This document shows, piece by piece, positions 33,041 to 43,600 of a DNA stretch of 64,000 nt. Every line of letters starts with the position of its first letter. The stretch's first letter is position 1. The DNA comes from Myxococcales bacterium (GTDB lineage Bacteria; Myxococcota_A; Polyangia; Polyangiales; Polyangiaceae), in NCBI GenBank assembly GCA_016706225.1, contig JADJKB010000025.1:62001-126000 (forward strand), in the 5' to 3' direction. Under the pieces are notes generated by a model. The model had not been told where the DNA came from. It ran no database searches and saw only the letters and a list, made by a program, of their open reading frames with translations. Both the position numbers and the translations under genes were made by a program.

Positions 33041-34563
33041 CGACGCGACGCGCGCTGTTCGTGACCGTGGCCGTGTGCCTGACCGCTACCGGCTTGCATC
33101 TCTCGTGTGTCAATCGCTTCGGTTGGTTTAGAGACGAGCTCTATTACATTGCGTGCGGGGAGCACTTGGCCTGGGGTTATGTCGACCATCCACCGGCGGT
33201 GGCGGCAATGGCAGCCTTTGCCACGCACTGGCTCGGCCATTCACTCTTGGCCGTGCGCGCCTTGCCAATCACCTTGGGCGTTGCCACGACCGCCGCTTCG
33301 GTGCTCCTGGCCCACCGTCTCGGCGCCAGAGCCATCGGCTTGGTGCTGACCGCAGTCGCAGTGGCGCTGACTCCGACGTTCTTGTTCGTCTTTCACACGC
33401 TGTCGATGAACTCACTGGAGCCCCTGCTCTGGACGGCATTCTGTTACCTGCTCCACTCCGTGGCCCGCTCGCCCAGCCGCCTCCGCCACGCGGCGCTGGG
33501 GCTGGTGGTCGGCGTCGGCGTCCTGACCAAACACAGCATGCTGTTCTTGGTCTTCGCCTCCGCAATTGCGTGGATGCTGACCGGTCGCGCCCGTTCGCTC
33601 GCCACTCGCGGGTTCGCGCTGACTTTGGCGTTGGCGTTCGTGCTCACCCTCCCTCACGTCGTTTGGCAGCTTCGCCACGGGCTCCCGGCGGTCGAGTTTT
33701 ACACGAACGCACAAGCCCACAAGCTGGTTCGCATGTCCGCCCTCGGCTTCGTCGCGGCCCAGGTCACGCTGGCGGGGCCGGGCAACTTGCCTTTGTGGTT
33801 GGCAGGGCTGGCCGGGCTGAGCGCGCGAAGGGCCCATGCGGCGCATCGCACCCTCGGGTTCACGTATGTGGTTCTGCTCGGCCTATTCACCCTGCTCGGC
33901 GCCAAGGCGTACTACTTGTTGCCCTACTATCCGGTGCTCTTCGCCGGCGGCGCGGCCAGCCTGGAGCGCTGGGCGACGCGACGCCCGCGGTCGTTCGCGC
34001 CTCCAGTGGTCTTGGCCGTTGCGCTTGGGTTGGGGGCCGCCACCATCCCCTTGGCACTGCCGATTCTCGGTGTCGACGCCACGGTCGCCTGGGGGAAACG
34101 CTTGGGTCTCAGCCCGCCCAAAGCGGAGCGGAGCGATCTCGGCGCGTTGCCCCAGCACTTTGCCGACATGTTCGGATGGGAAGAGCTTGTGCGCAATCTC
34201 GCCCGGGTACGCGACGGGCTTCCGGAAGCCGAACGCGATCAGCTCCAGATCGTCGTCATGAACTACGGCGAGGCAGGCGCCATCGACTGGCTCGGTGCGG
34301 CATTCGGGCTGCCGCACGCCCTGAGCCCGCACAACTCGTACCACGGCTGGGGCACGCCGCGAGCAGGTGCTCCTGTGTTGCTCGTGCTCGCGGCGGACGC
34401 CCGGGGGCTGGACCCATCGACGGCATTTCATCAGGTCGAGCTCGTCGCGGAGCACGACGCAGAAAACGCGATGCCGTACGAGCGGCACCTCCGGATTTAC
34501 CTGTGCAGGGGCTGGAAACGCTCACCTGAGAGCGTCTGGGCCGAGCTCAAACGCTTCATCTGA
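33037..34563 (+). CDS. GT39/ArnT-like membrane glycosyltransferase
   Basis: 508 residues starting at a GTG that overlaps the barrel gene's stop (GTGA). About ten transmembrane helices; the first periplasmic loop has GWFRDELYYIACGEHLAWGY followed by VDHPP, the Asp-Glu catalytic signature of PMT/ArnT-type enzymes. Such enzymes transfer sugars from polyprenyl phosphates onto lipids or proteins at the periplasmic face. The C-terminal 130 residues form a soluble domain (QIVVMNYGEAGAIDWLGAAF). Coupling to an outer-membrane barrel suggests envelope glycosylation. Confidence 0.85.
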   Translation: MTTRRALFVTVAVCLTATGLHLSCVNRFGWFRDELYYIACGEHLAWGYVDHPPAVAAMAAFATHWLGHSLLAVRALPITLGVATTAASVLLAHRLGARAIGLVLTAVAVALTPTFLFVFHTLSMNSLEPLLWTAFCYLLHSVARSPSRLRHAALGLVVGVGVLTKHSMLFLVFASAIAWMLTGRARSLATRGFALTLALAFVLTLPHVVWQLRHGLPAVEFYTNAQAHKLVRMSALGFVAAQVTLAGPGNLPLWLAGLAGLSARRAHAAHRTLGFTYVVLLGLFTLLGAKAYYLLPYYPVLFAGGAASLERWATRRPRSFAPPVVLAVALGLGAATIPLALPILGVDATVAWGKRLGLSPPKAERSDLGALPQHFADMFGWEELVRNLARVRDGLPEAERDQLQIVVMNYGEAGAIDWLGAAFGLPHALSPHNSYHGWGTPRAGAPVLLVLAADARGLDPSTAFHQVELVAEHDAENAMPYERHLRIYLCRGWKRSPESVWAELKRFI

Positions 34564-34682
34564 CTGGTGCGCGAGCGCGCCGGCGATCATGCGCCCCCAA
34601 GCTAGCCAGCGTGGCCATCCTCTGCGGGTTTCGAAGCTGCCCAACGGCCAGTCCCGCGGACGCTCGCATCGAGACGTCCCAG

Positions 34683-35495
34683 CTAGTCCGACTCGCAGAT
34701 CTTGTACCCGGGTAAGCCCGAGCTACTCACGCATTTGTCGCCGCCACTGCAGTTTTGCGACGAGCTACAAATGATCGCGGAGTGACTGCATTGGCTGGAA
34801 GGGCTGCAGGACGTCTTGGTGATTTTTCCGCTCGAGCTGCTGGCACAGCACACTTCCCCGTTTCCGCAGTCGTCGGGCCCGTCGCAGGTCACCTCGACGC
34901 CAGAACAGCCGGTCGAGGTCGGCTGGCACTGCGCCGCGCCATCAATGCAACACAGCGAGTCGTTGAGCGTGCAGGTCGTGCCGCCGCAACTCACTTTGTC
35001 CGGTCCCGAGCCGCCGCTGCCGCCCGACCCTCCGTTGCCGGAGCCGCCGCCGCCCCAACCTCCATTGCCGCCGGAGCCGCCGCCGCCGCCCGACCCTCCG
35101 TTGCCGGAGCCGCCGCCGCCGCCCCAACCTCCATTGCCGCCGGAGCCGCCGCCGCCGCCCGACCCTCCGTTGCCGGAGCCGCCGCCGCCGCCCGACCCTC
35201 CGTTGCCGGAGCCGGCGTCGCCCGTCCCTCCCTGCGCCGAGCCAGCGCTGCCGCCGGCGTCGCCGGTTCCGCCGGAGTTGCTGCCGCCCGCGCCAGCGGC
35301 GCCGCCACCCCCCGCAGACGGGTTGTGGTCGACGCAGCGATCGCTGGCGGGGTCGCAGGTCCAACCCTCGGCGCACGGGCAGCGCTTGCCGGAGATGTCT
35401 ACTGAATCGATGCTGCAGCCGAGGCACAGCGCGAACGAGATGATCGAACTCGCTATCGCCAGCCCGCTCCGCCTGTTTCGGCATGGTCGCCGCAT
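34683..35495 (-). CDS. Gly/Ser-repeat lipoprotein with Cys-rich ends
   Basis: 270 residues. The signal ends ISFALCLGC (lipobox). A short Cys-rich segment (KRCPCAEGWTCDPASDRC) is followed by about 100 residues of Gly/Ser/Asn repeats and then a Cys-rich domain with about 15 cysteines (SCGGTTCTLNDSLCC, VEVTCDGPDDCGNGEVCC). It resembles stalked cell-surface proteins of myxobacteria. The repeat block is described separately. Confidence 0.7.
   Translation of the reverse strand: MRRPCRNRRSGLAIASSIISFALCLGCSIDSVDISGKRCPCAEGWTCDPASDRCVDHNPSAGGGGAAGAGGSNSGGTGDAGGSAGSAQGGTGDAGSGNGGSGGGGGSGNGGSGGGGGSGGNGGWGGGGGSGNGGSGGGGGSGGNGGWGGGGSGNGGSGGSGGSGPDKVSCGGTTCTLNDSLCCIDGAAQCQPTSTGCSGVEVTCDGPDDCGNGEVCCASSSSGKITKTSCSPSSQCSHSAIICSSSQNCSGGDKCVSSSGLPGYKICESD
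35020..35215 (-). repeat. Tandem repeat encoding Gly/Ser/Asn units
   Basis: Near-identical units encoding SGNGGSGGGGG and SGGNGGWGGGG alternate inside the 34683 gene. At DNA level the 33-36 base units are almost identical, so copy number can vary by slippage without breaking the frame. Confidence 0.75.
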
Positions 35496-35671
35496 TGGAT
35501 CACATCAGCGGAGCACGTTGTTCATCCTCGTGCAAGACGTGATGCGTTGAAGCACCGGCGCGCTCATCTCGAGGCTCGGGGACGGCGGCAGCACATCAGC
35601 ACCACGCAGGCGTCTGCCCGACCTTCGGTCAGGTACACCCACACCGTCCGCTTTTGCGAGGCCCGCTCGGG

Positions 35672-35962
35672 TCAGGCTGGGGGCGGCTGGAGTTGCGTGG
35701 CGCAACGCAACTCGACGTAAATCTCGCCGCCAGTGGCAACCAACGCCTTGGCCTTCTCGAGCGTGGTTCTTGCCAGGCGTTTGTCGTTGGCGCGACCGAC
35801 CCGAATTCCCGTGAGCAGTGGGACGGAGAGGAACGCCTCGACCAGCGCCTGCGGCAGCACGCGATCTTCGAGCCACGCGACGGGATTGCCCGTCCTCGCA
35901 TCCGGGCGGGGAACGACGCGGAGGTAGGCGGCGAGTTGGGGTTTGGCCGAAGTACCGGTCAT
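35672..35962 (-). CDS. Small hypothetical soluble protein
   Basis: 96 residues starting MTGTSAKPQLAAYLRVVPRP; strong G/C preference at third positions supports coding. WLEDRVLPQALVEAFLSVPL and GGEIYVELRC suggest helix and strand elements. There is no signal peptide or membrane segment. No family recognised and no obvious operon. Confidence 0.5.
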   Translation of the reverse strand: MTGTSAKPQLAAYLRVVPRPDARTGNPVAWLEDRVLPQALVEAFLSVPLLTGIRVGRANDKRLARTTLEKAKALVATGGEIYVELRCATQLQPPPA

Positions 35963-36121
35963 TCGAAGCGAGGCGCGACGAGCTTCTGAGCTGCCTGTAT
36001 CGACGGGGCCAAGAGTACGCGGCGGCCACACGGCGGTCGAGTGCGCTTCCCGATCCGTGTGGCCGAGCGGCCCGGCGACTCGACGTCCACGGGCAGCTGT
36101 CGGCCACTCACGCCGTGACCC

Positions 36122-36682
36122 TCACGGAGGGCACTTGGTGACCTTCTTCCCCTTGAGCTGAGTGGCGGCCTGGTCGCATGCGGTGGCGTCGCCCGGCGTG
36201 CATTGGCATTTGTTGGTGGGGCCACCGGCCACCTCCGGGAAGAGAATGCAGCACGGGTAGCTGGCGGCATTGCACTGGTCGGCGCCGTTGCCCCCGTCCT
36301 TGCAGAAGCATTGCAGTGTATTGGGGTTGGTGCACTTCCAGTTGCCCGAGGAGCTTGTGCCGCCCGCGCCCGCCGCACCGCCGGACCCGGCCGCCCCGCC
36401 GGACCCCGCCGCCCCGCCGGACCCCGCCGCCCCGCCGGACCCCGCCGCCCCGCCGGACCCCGCGCTGGCCCCACCACTTCCGGCGCTGGCCCCGCCACTT
36501 CCGGCGCTGGCCCCGCCGCTTCCGGCGCCGCCGACGCTGGACCCACCGCTGCCCCCCGCGCTCGTGCCTCCCGTGCCGCCACCGCCATCGCTGTCCCCAC
36601 TCCCACAGGCGAGGAGTGTGGTGTTCGCCACGAAGAGGAAGCAAGCGAGAGAGGCACGTCGATGCATGGGGAAGGATGACAT
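36122..36682 (-). CDS. Gly/Ala/Ser-repeat lipoprotein with Cys-rich C-terminus
   Basis: 186 residues (start ATG 36682, or ATG 36667 five codons later). The signal ends NTTLLACG (lipobox). A long Gly/Ser/Ala tract made of seven- and six-residue units is followed by a 75-residue domain with ten cysteines (WKCTNPNTLQCFCKDGG, YPCCILFPEV, KCQCTPGDATAC). Same design as the 34683 and 26110 proteins. Confidence 0.7.
   Translation of the reverse strand: MSSFPMHRRASLACFLFVANTTLLACGSGDSDGGGGTGGTSAGGSGGSSVGGAGSGGASAGSGGASAGSGGASAGSGGAAGSGGAAGSGGAAGSGGAAGSGGAAGAGGTSSSGNWKCTNPNTLQCFCKDGGNGADQCNAASYPCCILFPEVAGGPTNKCQCTPGDATACDQAATQLKGKKVTKCPP
36375..36527 (-). repeat. Two adjacent tandem arrays, 18-base and 21-base units
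   Basis: About five 18-base units encode GSGGAA repeats (36375-36462) and about three 21-base units encode SAGSGGA repeats (36463-36527) within the 36122 gene. Both unit lengths keep the frame. Confidence 0.75.
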
Positions 36683-36804
36683 CAGAGCATCCTTGCACGT
36701 CGAAGGAGGCAGCGTTGGAGTTTCGCGGGGAGCACTCTTGAAAGCAGGATCCAGCTGCTGAACCGCCTCGCGGTGTTCTACCCGAATGCTCCCCAGTCTC
36801 GGAT

Positions 36805-37758
36805 ATGCTCCCGGCCATGCGCCACCTGGTTCTGGCTGGTGTGCTCACTCCGCTTGCGATTTTCGCGGCGTGCGCGCCAAGCCCTCTGCCTTCGCCCGCG
36901 CCGCCGGGGCCCCTCCCGGCCGCGTCCGCGCCGTCGGTCGACCCGAGTCCCGCCGGTCCGATCGCCGACGCCGGTGTGAGCGTCGACGACGCGGCTCCCG
37001 ACGGGGCTCACGCAGTTGCAGACCCGGCAGCCGAGCTTGCCTGGGCCCGCGAGCGCTGGCCCCAAGCACTTTCGCCGGTCGACACGGAGTCGCACGCAGC
37101 GGAGCTCAGCGCTTGGGTGTCGGCCGGCAGTGAAGTGAAGATCTGGTTCACGGGCGAAAAACTGCGCTGCCGACCCGGCGTTGCCAAGCCGAGCGCCACG
37201 GAAGGTGAGCTCGATCTCAAGGTCTTCGTAACGCAGAAACGGACGAAAGGCGTTCGGGTCCGAGATTTCGTGTCCGGCACCGCGGGCCACCTGCTCTGGT
37301 TTGGCGGCGGCGGTGGCAGCGAACGCCAGCTCGCCGACGGCACGTGGGAAGAGAGTGGCGCGTGGGGCAAGAGCGATCAGCCGCCACTTGGCGTGCTGGC
37401 CCACGTCGACCCGGTGGTCGCTCATTTCAGCGGCATGCTGGTCGACATCAGCGCATGGTGTGACGGGCCCCTGCAGCAGCTTGCCTGCCCGGGCGGTGGC
37501 AAGCGCGACTGCGACACCTGCAAGGACGTGAAGCTCCAAATTCAGGAGCGGCCGATGGGCATGCTCGGGCTCGGCTCGATGGCTGCCCGCGCCGCGACCA
37601 CGGATTGCGCGTGTCCCGATGCGCCGAATCCCGACGTTGCCCGTGCGAACGCTTTGTTCCGCGGGCTCGAAGCCTGGACGTCCAAGGCGCCGGGCGCCGG
37701 CGTCGTCGCGGTCTATCGCTCGGCCGCCGCATGCAAGGCAGACGGTCGCAAGCCCTGA
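36805..37758 (+). CDS. Lipoprotein, hypothetical
   Basis: 317 residues. Signal MRHLVLAGVLTPLAIFAAC with a lipobox; then a Pro/Ala/Ser linker to residue 75 and a globular domain of 240 residues with nine Cys, including PGGGKRDCDTCKDV and TTDCACPDAP. The second half is strand-rich. No family identified. It diverges from the 36122 gene. Confidence 0.65.
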   Translation: MLPAMRHLVLAGVLTPLAIFAACAPSPLPSPAPPGPLPAASAPSVDPSPAGPIADAGVSVDDAAPDGAHAVADPAAELAWARERWPQALSPVDTESHAAELSAWVSAGSEVKIWFTGEKLRCRPGVAKPSATEGELDLKVFVTQKRTKGVRVRDFVSGTAGHLLWFGGGGGSERQLADGTWEESGAWGKSDQPPLGVLAHVDPVVAHFSGMLVDISAWCDGPLQQLACPGGGKRDCDTCKDVKLQIQERPMGMLGLGSMAARAATTDCACPDAPNPDVARANALFRGLEAWTSKAPGAGVVAVYRSAAACKADGRKP

Positions 37759-37840
37759 AGCCGGGTCATCGAACCAGTTCAGCTCGGCTGGCTTGCTGGG
37801 TTCCGTCCGGTCCGAAGCCGAGGCCGCCTCCGGCATCTCG

Positions 37841-38869
37841 TCAGCGCGTGGCCGGGCGCCGGTCGCGGTTCTGAAATGGGATCATCCAACCCGGGTACTC
37901 GGACGGCAGGGCGCTGACCTCGTCTAGCGCAAGCAGCTGCTCGGGCGTGAGCTCGACGTCAGCCGCGGCCAGGTTGTCCGCGAGTTGCTCTCGCGTCTTA
38001 GCGCCGATGATCACGCTGGTGACGAAGGGCTTGCTGAGCACCCACGCCAGCGCCACCCGTGCCACCGAGCAGTCGCTGTCTCGTGCCACGCGCCGGAGCT
38101 CCGTCAGCACTCCGGGCAGCCTGGCGTTGTCCACCGGAGGAAAGTCGAACGTGGTGCGGCGCGCGCCTTCGGGCCCGGGTTTGTCGGGATCGAATTTGCC
38201 CGAGAGCAGCCCGCCGGCGAGCGGGCTCCAGGGCAAGAGCGCGAGCCCCTGATCCTGGCACAGCGGCACCACCTCACGCTCGATGTCGCGCCCCGCGATG
38301 GAGTAGTACATCTGCGCGCTCACGAAGCGGGCGTGTTCGTGCGCGTCGGCATGAGCCAACGCCTTCATCGCCAACCACGCCGGCAGGTTGCAGAACCCAA
38401 CGTAGCGCACCTTTCCCGAGCGCACGACGTCGTCGAGGGCTCGCACCGTCTCCTCGATGGGAGTCTCCAGATCGACTCCGTGGATCTGGTAGAGATCGAT
38501 GTAGTCGAGCTGCAAGCGTTCCAGGCTCGCGTCTACCGCAGCCATGATGTGCGCGCGGGAAAGCCCGACCTGATTCGGACCCGGCCCGGTGCGACCGCGG
38601 CACTTGCTGGCGACGACGACCTGCTCACGCGGACGCTTCAGCGAAGCCAGCGCCGCGCCGACGAGCTTCTCGGACTCGCCCTCGGAGTATACGTCCGCCG
38701 TGTCGATGAAGTTCACGCCCGCGTCGAGCGACGTGCCGACCAACGCCTCGGCTTCGGACCCGCCGAGCTTGCCGACGACCTCCCAAAATCCCTTGCCTCC
38801 GAAGGTCATGGCTCCGAGACAGAGCTCGGAGACGAAGAGACCGGTATTCCCGAGCTTTCGATGGCGCAT
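37841..38869 (-). CDS. Aldo/keto reductase
   Basis: 342 residues, a complete TIM-barrel AKR: NFIDTADVYSEGESEKLVGA (Asp and Tyr of the active site), VVVASKCRGR (Lys), DYIDLYQIHGVD (His), GLALLPWSPLAGGLLSGKF and the C-terminal VIIGAKTREQLADNLAAADV NADPH-binding segment. The typical catalytic tetrad Asp-Tyr-Lys-His can be seen. Substrate unknown. It is alone on its strand, 90 bases from the flippase end. Confidence 0.9.
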   Translation of the reverse strand: MRHRKLGNTGLFVSELCLGAMTFGGKGFWEVVGKLGGSEAEALVGTSLDAGVNFIDTADVYSEGESEKLVGAALASLKRPREQVVVASKCRGRTGPGPNQVGLSRAHIMAAVDASLERLQLDYIDLYQIHGVDLETPIEETVRALDDVVRSGKVRYVGFCNLPAWLAMKALAHADAHEHARFVSAQMYYSIAGRDIEREVVPLCQDQGLALLPWSPLAGGLLSGKFDPDKPGPEGARRTTFDFPPVDNARLPGVLTELRRVARDSDCSVARVALAWVLSKPFVTSVIIGAKTREQLADNLAAADVELTPEQLLALDEVSALPSEYPGWMIPFQNRDRRPATR

Positions 38870-38958
38870 GCTCGGGGCTTAGCTGCCCTTTGTCGCCGCG
38901 GCAACGCCGACAGAGCACGGCGACCGGCGCGCAGTGCCGCGAGCCGGTGCAGGTGTGC

Positions 38959-40428
38959 TCACGACGGGTCCGTCCCGTCGGGGAAGAGCCGAGCGCGCAC
39001 TGCGGCTCGCAACTCCAGGAGCCCTGCGACGCGGCCCGTCTGCGCCAGGAACAGGTACAGGACACCGCCCAGCATCGCGCGGACAGTGAAGTCCGCCGCC
39101 GGGGAGAGCCAGCGCGTCGTCATCTGGCCGAGGGCCAACAAGCCGAGTGCCATGAGCGACGCCGCGACCAGTGCGCCACTCACTGCGCGGAGCACCTCCC
39201 ACGCCCGGAGTCCGATCAGTCGTCCCGGGATCGCGAACCTCGGGTACCCGAGCACGAGCACGGTCGCGACCGCGTAACACGCCGCCACCGATTCGATGCT
39301 GCCCAGCCATACCCCGAGCACGATGCCGGCAATCGTGGTCGTGCCGCCGACGATGCCCCACCGGAGCAACCAATCGGTCCGCCCGTAGGCCTTGTAGAGC
39401 CAGACCGTGGTCGAGCCGAGCGCGTGGGAGGCGCCGACGATGCAATAGATCCGGAGCACCGTCGTTGCACCGAGCCACTGCTCGCCGAACAAGACGGAAA
39501 TGAACGGCGCGCTCAAGACCGCGAGCGCGAACATCACCGGGAAGGTGACGAAGCCGATGACCGCCAGGATCCGCAGATACATTTGTTTGGCCTGCTTCGG
39601 ATCGGCCTGAAGCTTGGAGAAAGTCGGAAACATCACCCGCGAGAGCGCGGCGCCGACCTCCGTCACCGGCATCATCATGGTGGAGTACGCTCGGCCGTAG
39701 AGACCGAGCGCCCGCGCACCAAACGTCCGCCCGATGAGCAGGTCGTCGAGCTGCGACGTCCAGTAGCTGATGGTCGAGTACGCGAGCAGGTTCCCGCTGA
39801 ATCCCAGGAGCTCCCCGAGCGCGGCTCGGTCCCAGATCAGGCGCGGTCGCCACGAGCTCGCGAGCCAGAGCACGATGGCCTCCGCCACGGTGGCCGCCAA
39901 GGTCTGGCCCACCAGCGCCCACACGCCGAACCCGCACAGCGCCATGGTCAACGCGACCGCGCTCGCGACCACGACACCGGCCGTCTCAGCCGCGGCCAGG
40001 GCGCGGAACTTCATGTCCCGAGACAGGAGCGCGTGCTGAACCATCTGAAACGGCGCAAGCGCAAACTCGATGGCCAGCACCCGCATGATGCTGGAGAGCC
40101 GCGGCTCTGCGTACAGCCGCGCGACCGCCGGCGCCGAGGCGAACACGAGCGCCGCAAGTGCCACGCCGGTCATCACGTTCAGCCAGAACACGCTCGACCG
40201 GTGCCGCTCCTCCAGCGCCTCGCGCTGAATCAGTGCCGCCGCGAACCCGAGCTCGCCGACGACTGCCAGAAATCCGGTGACGACCGTGACCATGGCGAGC
40301 AGCCCGAAGTCTTCGGGAGTGAGCACGCGGACCAACGCCAGTGTGGCCGCGAACCCCGCGACTTGCGCCACCGCCTTGCCGACACCCGTCCACGCCACCC
40401 CTGCGGACGCTTGCTCTCCGATGGACAC
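38959..40428 (-). CDS. Polysaccharide/lipid-linked oligosaccharide flippase (MOP superfamily)
   Basis: About 489 residues from a GTG at 40428 (frame open to ATG 40485, but the body VSIGEQASAGVAW is the usual start). Roughly twelve to fourteen hydrophobic helices; LATLALVRVLTPEDFGLLAM and WTSQLDDLLIGRTFGARALG are typical of Wzx-like exporters. The protein would move an undecaprenyl-linked sugar across the inner membrane. No glycosyltransferase cluster is adjacent, so its glycan is unknown. Confidence 0.82.
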   Translation of the reverse strand: MSIGEQASAGVAWTGVGKAVAQVAGFAATLALVRVLTPEDFGLLAMVTVVTGFLAVVGELGFAAALIQREALEERHRSSVFWLNVMTGVALAALVFASAPAVARLYAEPRLSSIMRVLAIEFALAPFQMVQHALLSRDMKFRALAAAETAGVVVASAVALTMALCGFGVWALVGQTLAATVAEAIVLWLASSWRPRLIWDRAALGELLGFSGNLLAYSTISYWTSQLDDLLIGRTFGARALGLYGRAYSTMMMPVTEVGAALSRVMFPTFSKLQADPKQAKQMYLRILAVIGFVTFPVMFALAVLSAPFISVLFGEQWLGATTVLRIYCIVGASHALGSTTVWLYKAYGRTDWLLRWGIVGGTTTIAGIVLGVWLGSIESVAACYAVATVLVLGYPRFAIPGRLIGLRAWEVLRAVSGALVAASLMALGLLALGQMTTRWLSPAADFTVRAMLGGVLYLFLAQTGRVAGLLELRAAVRARLFPDGTDPS

Positions 40429-40631
40429 GCCGCAGCGAGTCTTGCACCTCGAGCGCGGAATGTCCCGGTTGGAACTTCCGCACACAGCTCTGCCTCCGCT
40501 GCGGCTTCACGGAGGACGCGCGCCCAGTGGCAGCGAGCCCTATATACTGGTCGACGCCAGGCTCAGTGGGGGCCGGTCGTGCTCGGACTCCGTTCGTTCC
40601 CGAGCGTCGCTTGCGAGCAAACACCGATCGT

Positions 40632-43600
40632 ATGTCAGCGGATACCGAGCTCGAGCTTCTGGGTCGGGACAGCGCAACGGCGACGTTGCGTGACAGTCTG
40701 GCTCGCGCCGTTGCCGGTCGCGGCGGTGTCGTCCTGCTGTCGGGTGAGGCGGGGATTGGCAAGACCGTGCTCGCCGAATCGGTGGCTCGCGAGGCTACCA
40801 AGATGGGTGCGCGCGTGGCCATGGGGCGAGCCTGGGAGTACTCGGACGCTCCGCCCTACTTCCCGCTGGTGCCGTGCCTGCGCTCCGTCGGCGTCGAGCT
40901 CGAGACCGGCGGCGCTGGGCGCGCGCCGTTCGAGGTTTGGGACGCGACACTGTCGGCGCTCGCCTCGGCCGCCTCCGCCGCCCCGGTCGTCTGGGTCATC
41001 GAGGATCTCCATGCCGCCGACATGCAGACACTCGACGTGGTCGCGTTCCTTGCTCGCACCGTCCGGGCGATTCGGGTGCTGCTCATCGTCACCGCGCGTT
41101 CAGAGGATCCGCGTCTTGGAGAGGCCGCCGCCCAACGACTCGCGCGCATCGCACTGGACGGCATCGAACTCCGCCTCGAAGCGCTCGAACGAGACGATAT
41201 CGCCGAGCTCGCGCAGCGGGTCTCGGGACGCGCCCTCTCCTACCGCACCGTCGCCCGCCTCAGTGAGCTCACCGGCGGCAATCCCTTGTTCGTGGCGGAG
41301 TGCGCTCGCGGGATCCGAACGGCGTCGCCAGCCGAGTCTGCGCCGGAGGATCTGGTGCTGCCTCCCAACCTGCGCCAGGCCGTGGCGGAGCGCGTCAGCC
41401 TGCTGCCGGAGGGGTGCCGTCGGCTGCTGACCATGGCGGCGGTGCTGGGTCGCGATTTCGATGCCGCTGTGCTGCATCGCATGCGGGGGAGTTCGCCGGC
41501 TCAGACTATCGATGCGCTCGAACCGGCGCTCCGCGCGGGCGTCATCGACGAGGTCGACGCCGGGCGTTTCCGGTTCCGCCACGTGCTCGTACGGGATGCT
41601 GTCGAGGAGGCAATCAGCGCGGAAGACCGCGTGGCGATCCATGCACTCGCGGAGGGTGCCATCGGCGCCGAAGAGGGGGCATCGTCGGAGTTTCTCGTCG
41701 AGCGCGCGCGGCACGCACTGGCTGGAGCTTCGACCCGCGAAAGCGCCGCGTTGGCGCTCAGTCTCGCCGCGAGAGCGGCAAGCCGGCTCGAAGAGCAGGG
41801 CGCGTTCGACCGGGCGTATGCCATGCATCAGCGCATGGAGCGCGTGCGCAAAGTCGGGCTCGCCGCGCCAGCCTCGCCTGAGGAGCGGCTGGAGCTTGCT
41901 CGGATCGCTCGCGAGGCTGGCAATCACGCCGAGGCGCTTCGAATTTGCGAAGAGGTCTCGGCCCACGCTCGCACCAGCCACGATGCGTCGCTCTTGGGCA
42001 ACGCGGCCTGGGTTCGCGGCGCAGACCTGCGCCCAGGCGTGGTGGACGGTTCGCTCGTCGCCCTCCTCGAAGAGGCTCTGGCGGCGCAGCCGGAGGGGGA
42101 ATCGACGGCGCTTCGTTGGCGGCTGCTGGCCCGCCTCGCCGCTGCGCGGCAACCCGCCCCCGATGAGCCTGCCCTCCTCGACATGGCTAGGCACGCCATC
42201 GCTCGGGCCAGGGAGCTCGGCGACGCAGCGCTCATGCGCGACGTCTTGTATTTCGCCGGCGCGGTCCTGGTCGACACCGCACCCTACGCTGAGCGCATGG
42301 CACTGGCCTCGGAGCTCCTGGAGCGCGCCCTCGAGGCGAATGACGTCGGCAAAGCGCTGCGGGCGCATGCGCGGCTGGCTGCCGATCGTGTAGAGACTGG
42401 AGATTTTTTGGGTTTCGACGACGGTGTCGAGCGCATGTTGGCCATCTCGAACGACGCGGGCCAGCCGCGTCACCGCTGGCGCCCACTTCTGTTTGCCTCG
42501 ATGCGCGCGCAGATGTCGGGGCGCTTCGACCAGTCGGAGCGGTTCTTGGTGGAGGCGTCCCAGCTGGCGGGTCTCACCGATGATCCCGCTCTCGCATTGT
42601 CGCTCGTTGCTCACCGCATGCGCCGGGCGCGACTGATGCATCACGATGAACAGGCGCTGATGGCCCTCGACGAGTACGAGAGCTCGATGCGTGGGATCCC
42701 ACACGGCGAGCTGGTGGTGCGTGCGCTGCGGCTCGGCTGCTTGGCCCGACAGCGCGATACGGCTCGAGTGACGTTGAAGCTCGCCGAGCTGGGACCTCGA
42801 GAGGCGACGCTGTGGGAGCGGGGATTTCAGGCCTGGCTCGCCGAGGCCTATGCCCTCGCGGGTAGCGAAGAACAAAGGCAGCGAGCCCGGGAGTTCTTCG
42901 CCCCGAGCGCCGCTTCGGAGCTACCGGTGAGCCACGTGGCCATCACCTACGAGGGCCCGACGGCGCGCATGCTGGGCCTGCTCGATGCCAGCGTCGGTGA
43001 ACATGCTTTGGCGGAACGGCGGCTGCGGCGCGCGCTCGAGAAAGCGCAGTCAGATGGACTGCGCCCCTGGGTCGCGCAGCTCCGCTTCGACTTGGCAACG
43101 GTACTCGTGTCAGCTGGACGCCAGCAGGACGCTGGCGTGTTGTTCGCCGACGCATCCGCACTCGCGCGCGAGCTCGGCATGGACGGCCTGGCCAGGCGCG
43201 CGAGCGAGCTCGTTCCGAACTTTCACCGGCGAGACACCTCCCAGGGCTCCCACCCCAGTCCGCCTCGTCTCTCACTGACTCGGCATGGGGAGATGTGGCA
43301 ACTCGAATACATCGAGGCATCATTCATGCTGCGCGATAGCCGTGGGCTCTGGCTCTTGGCGCGTTTGGTCGAACACGCTGGCGAAGAGATGCACGTGTTG
43401 GTGCTGGCGAGCGACGAGGATGGCGCGCTAGTCGAATCGAACGCGGGAGACGCGCTGGACCCCCAGGCCAGGAGACGATACGCGGCGCGCCTCAGGGAGC
43501 TCGAAGGCGAGCTCGAGGAGGCGAGATCGAATTCCGATCTCGGTCGCGTGGCAAGGCTGGACGCCGAGATCGACGCGCTCGAGACGGAGCTATCCCGGGC

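Noticed and set aside
35020..35215. Regularly spaced repeats that might suggest a CRISPR array
   Set aside because: The units are contiguous, encode Gly/Ser in frame and have no unique spacers or cas genes nearby.
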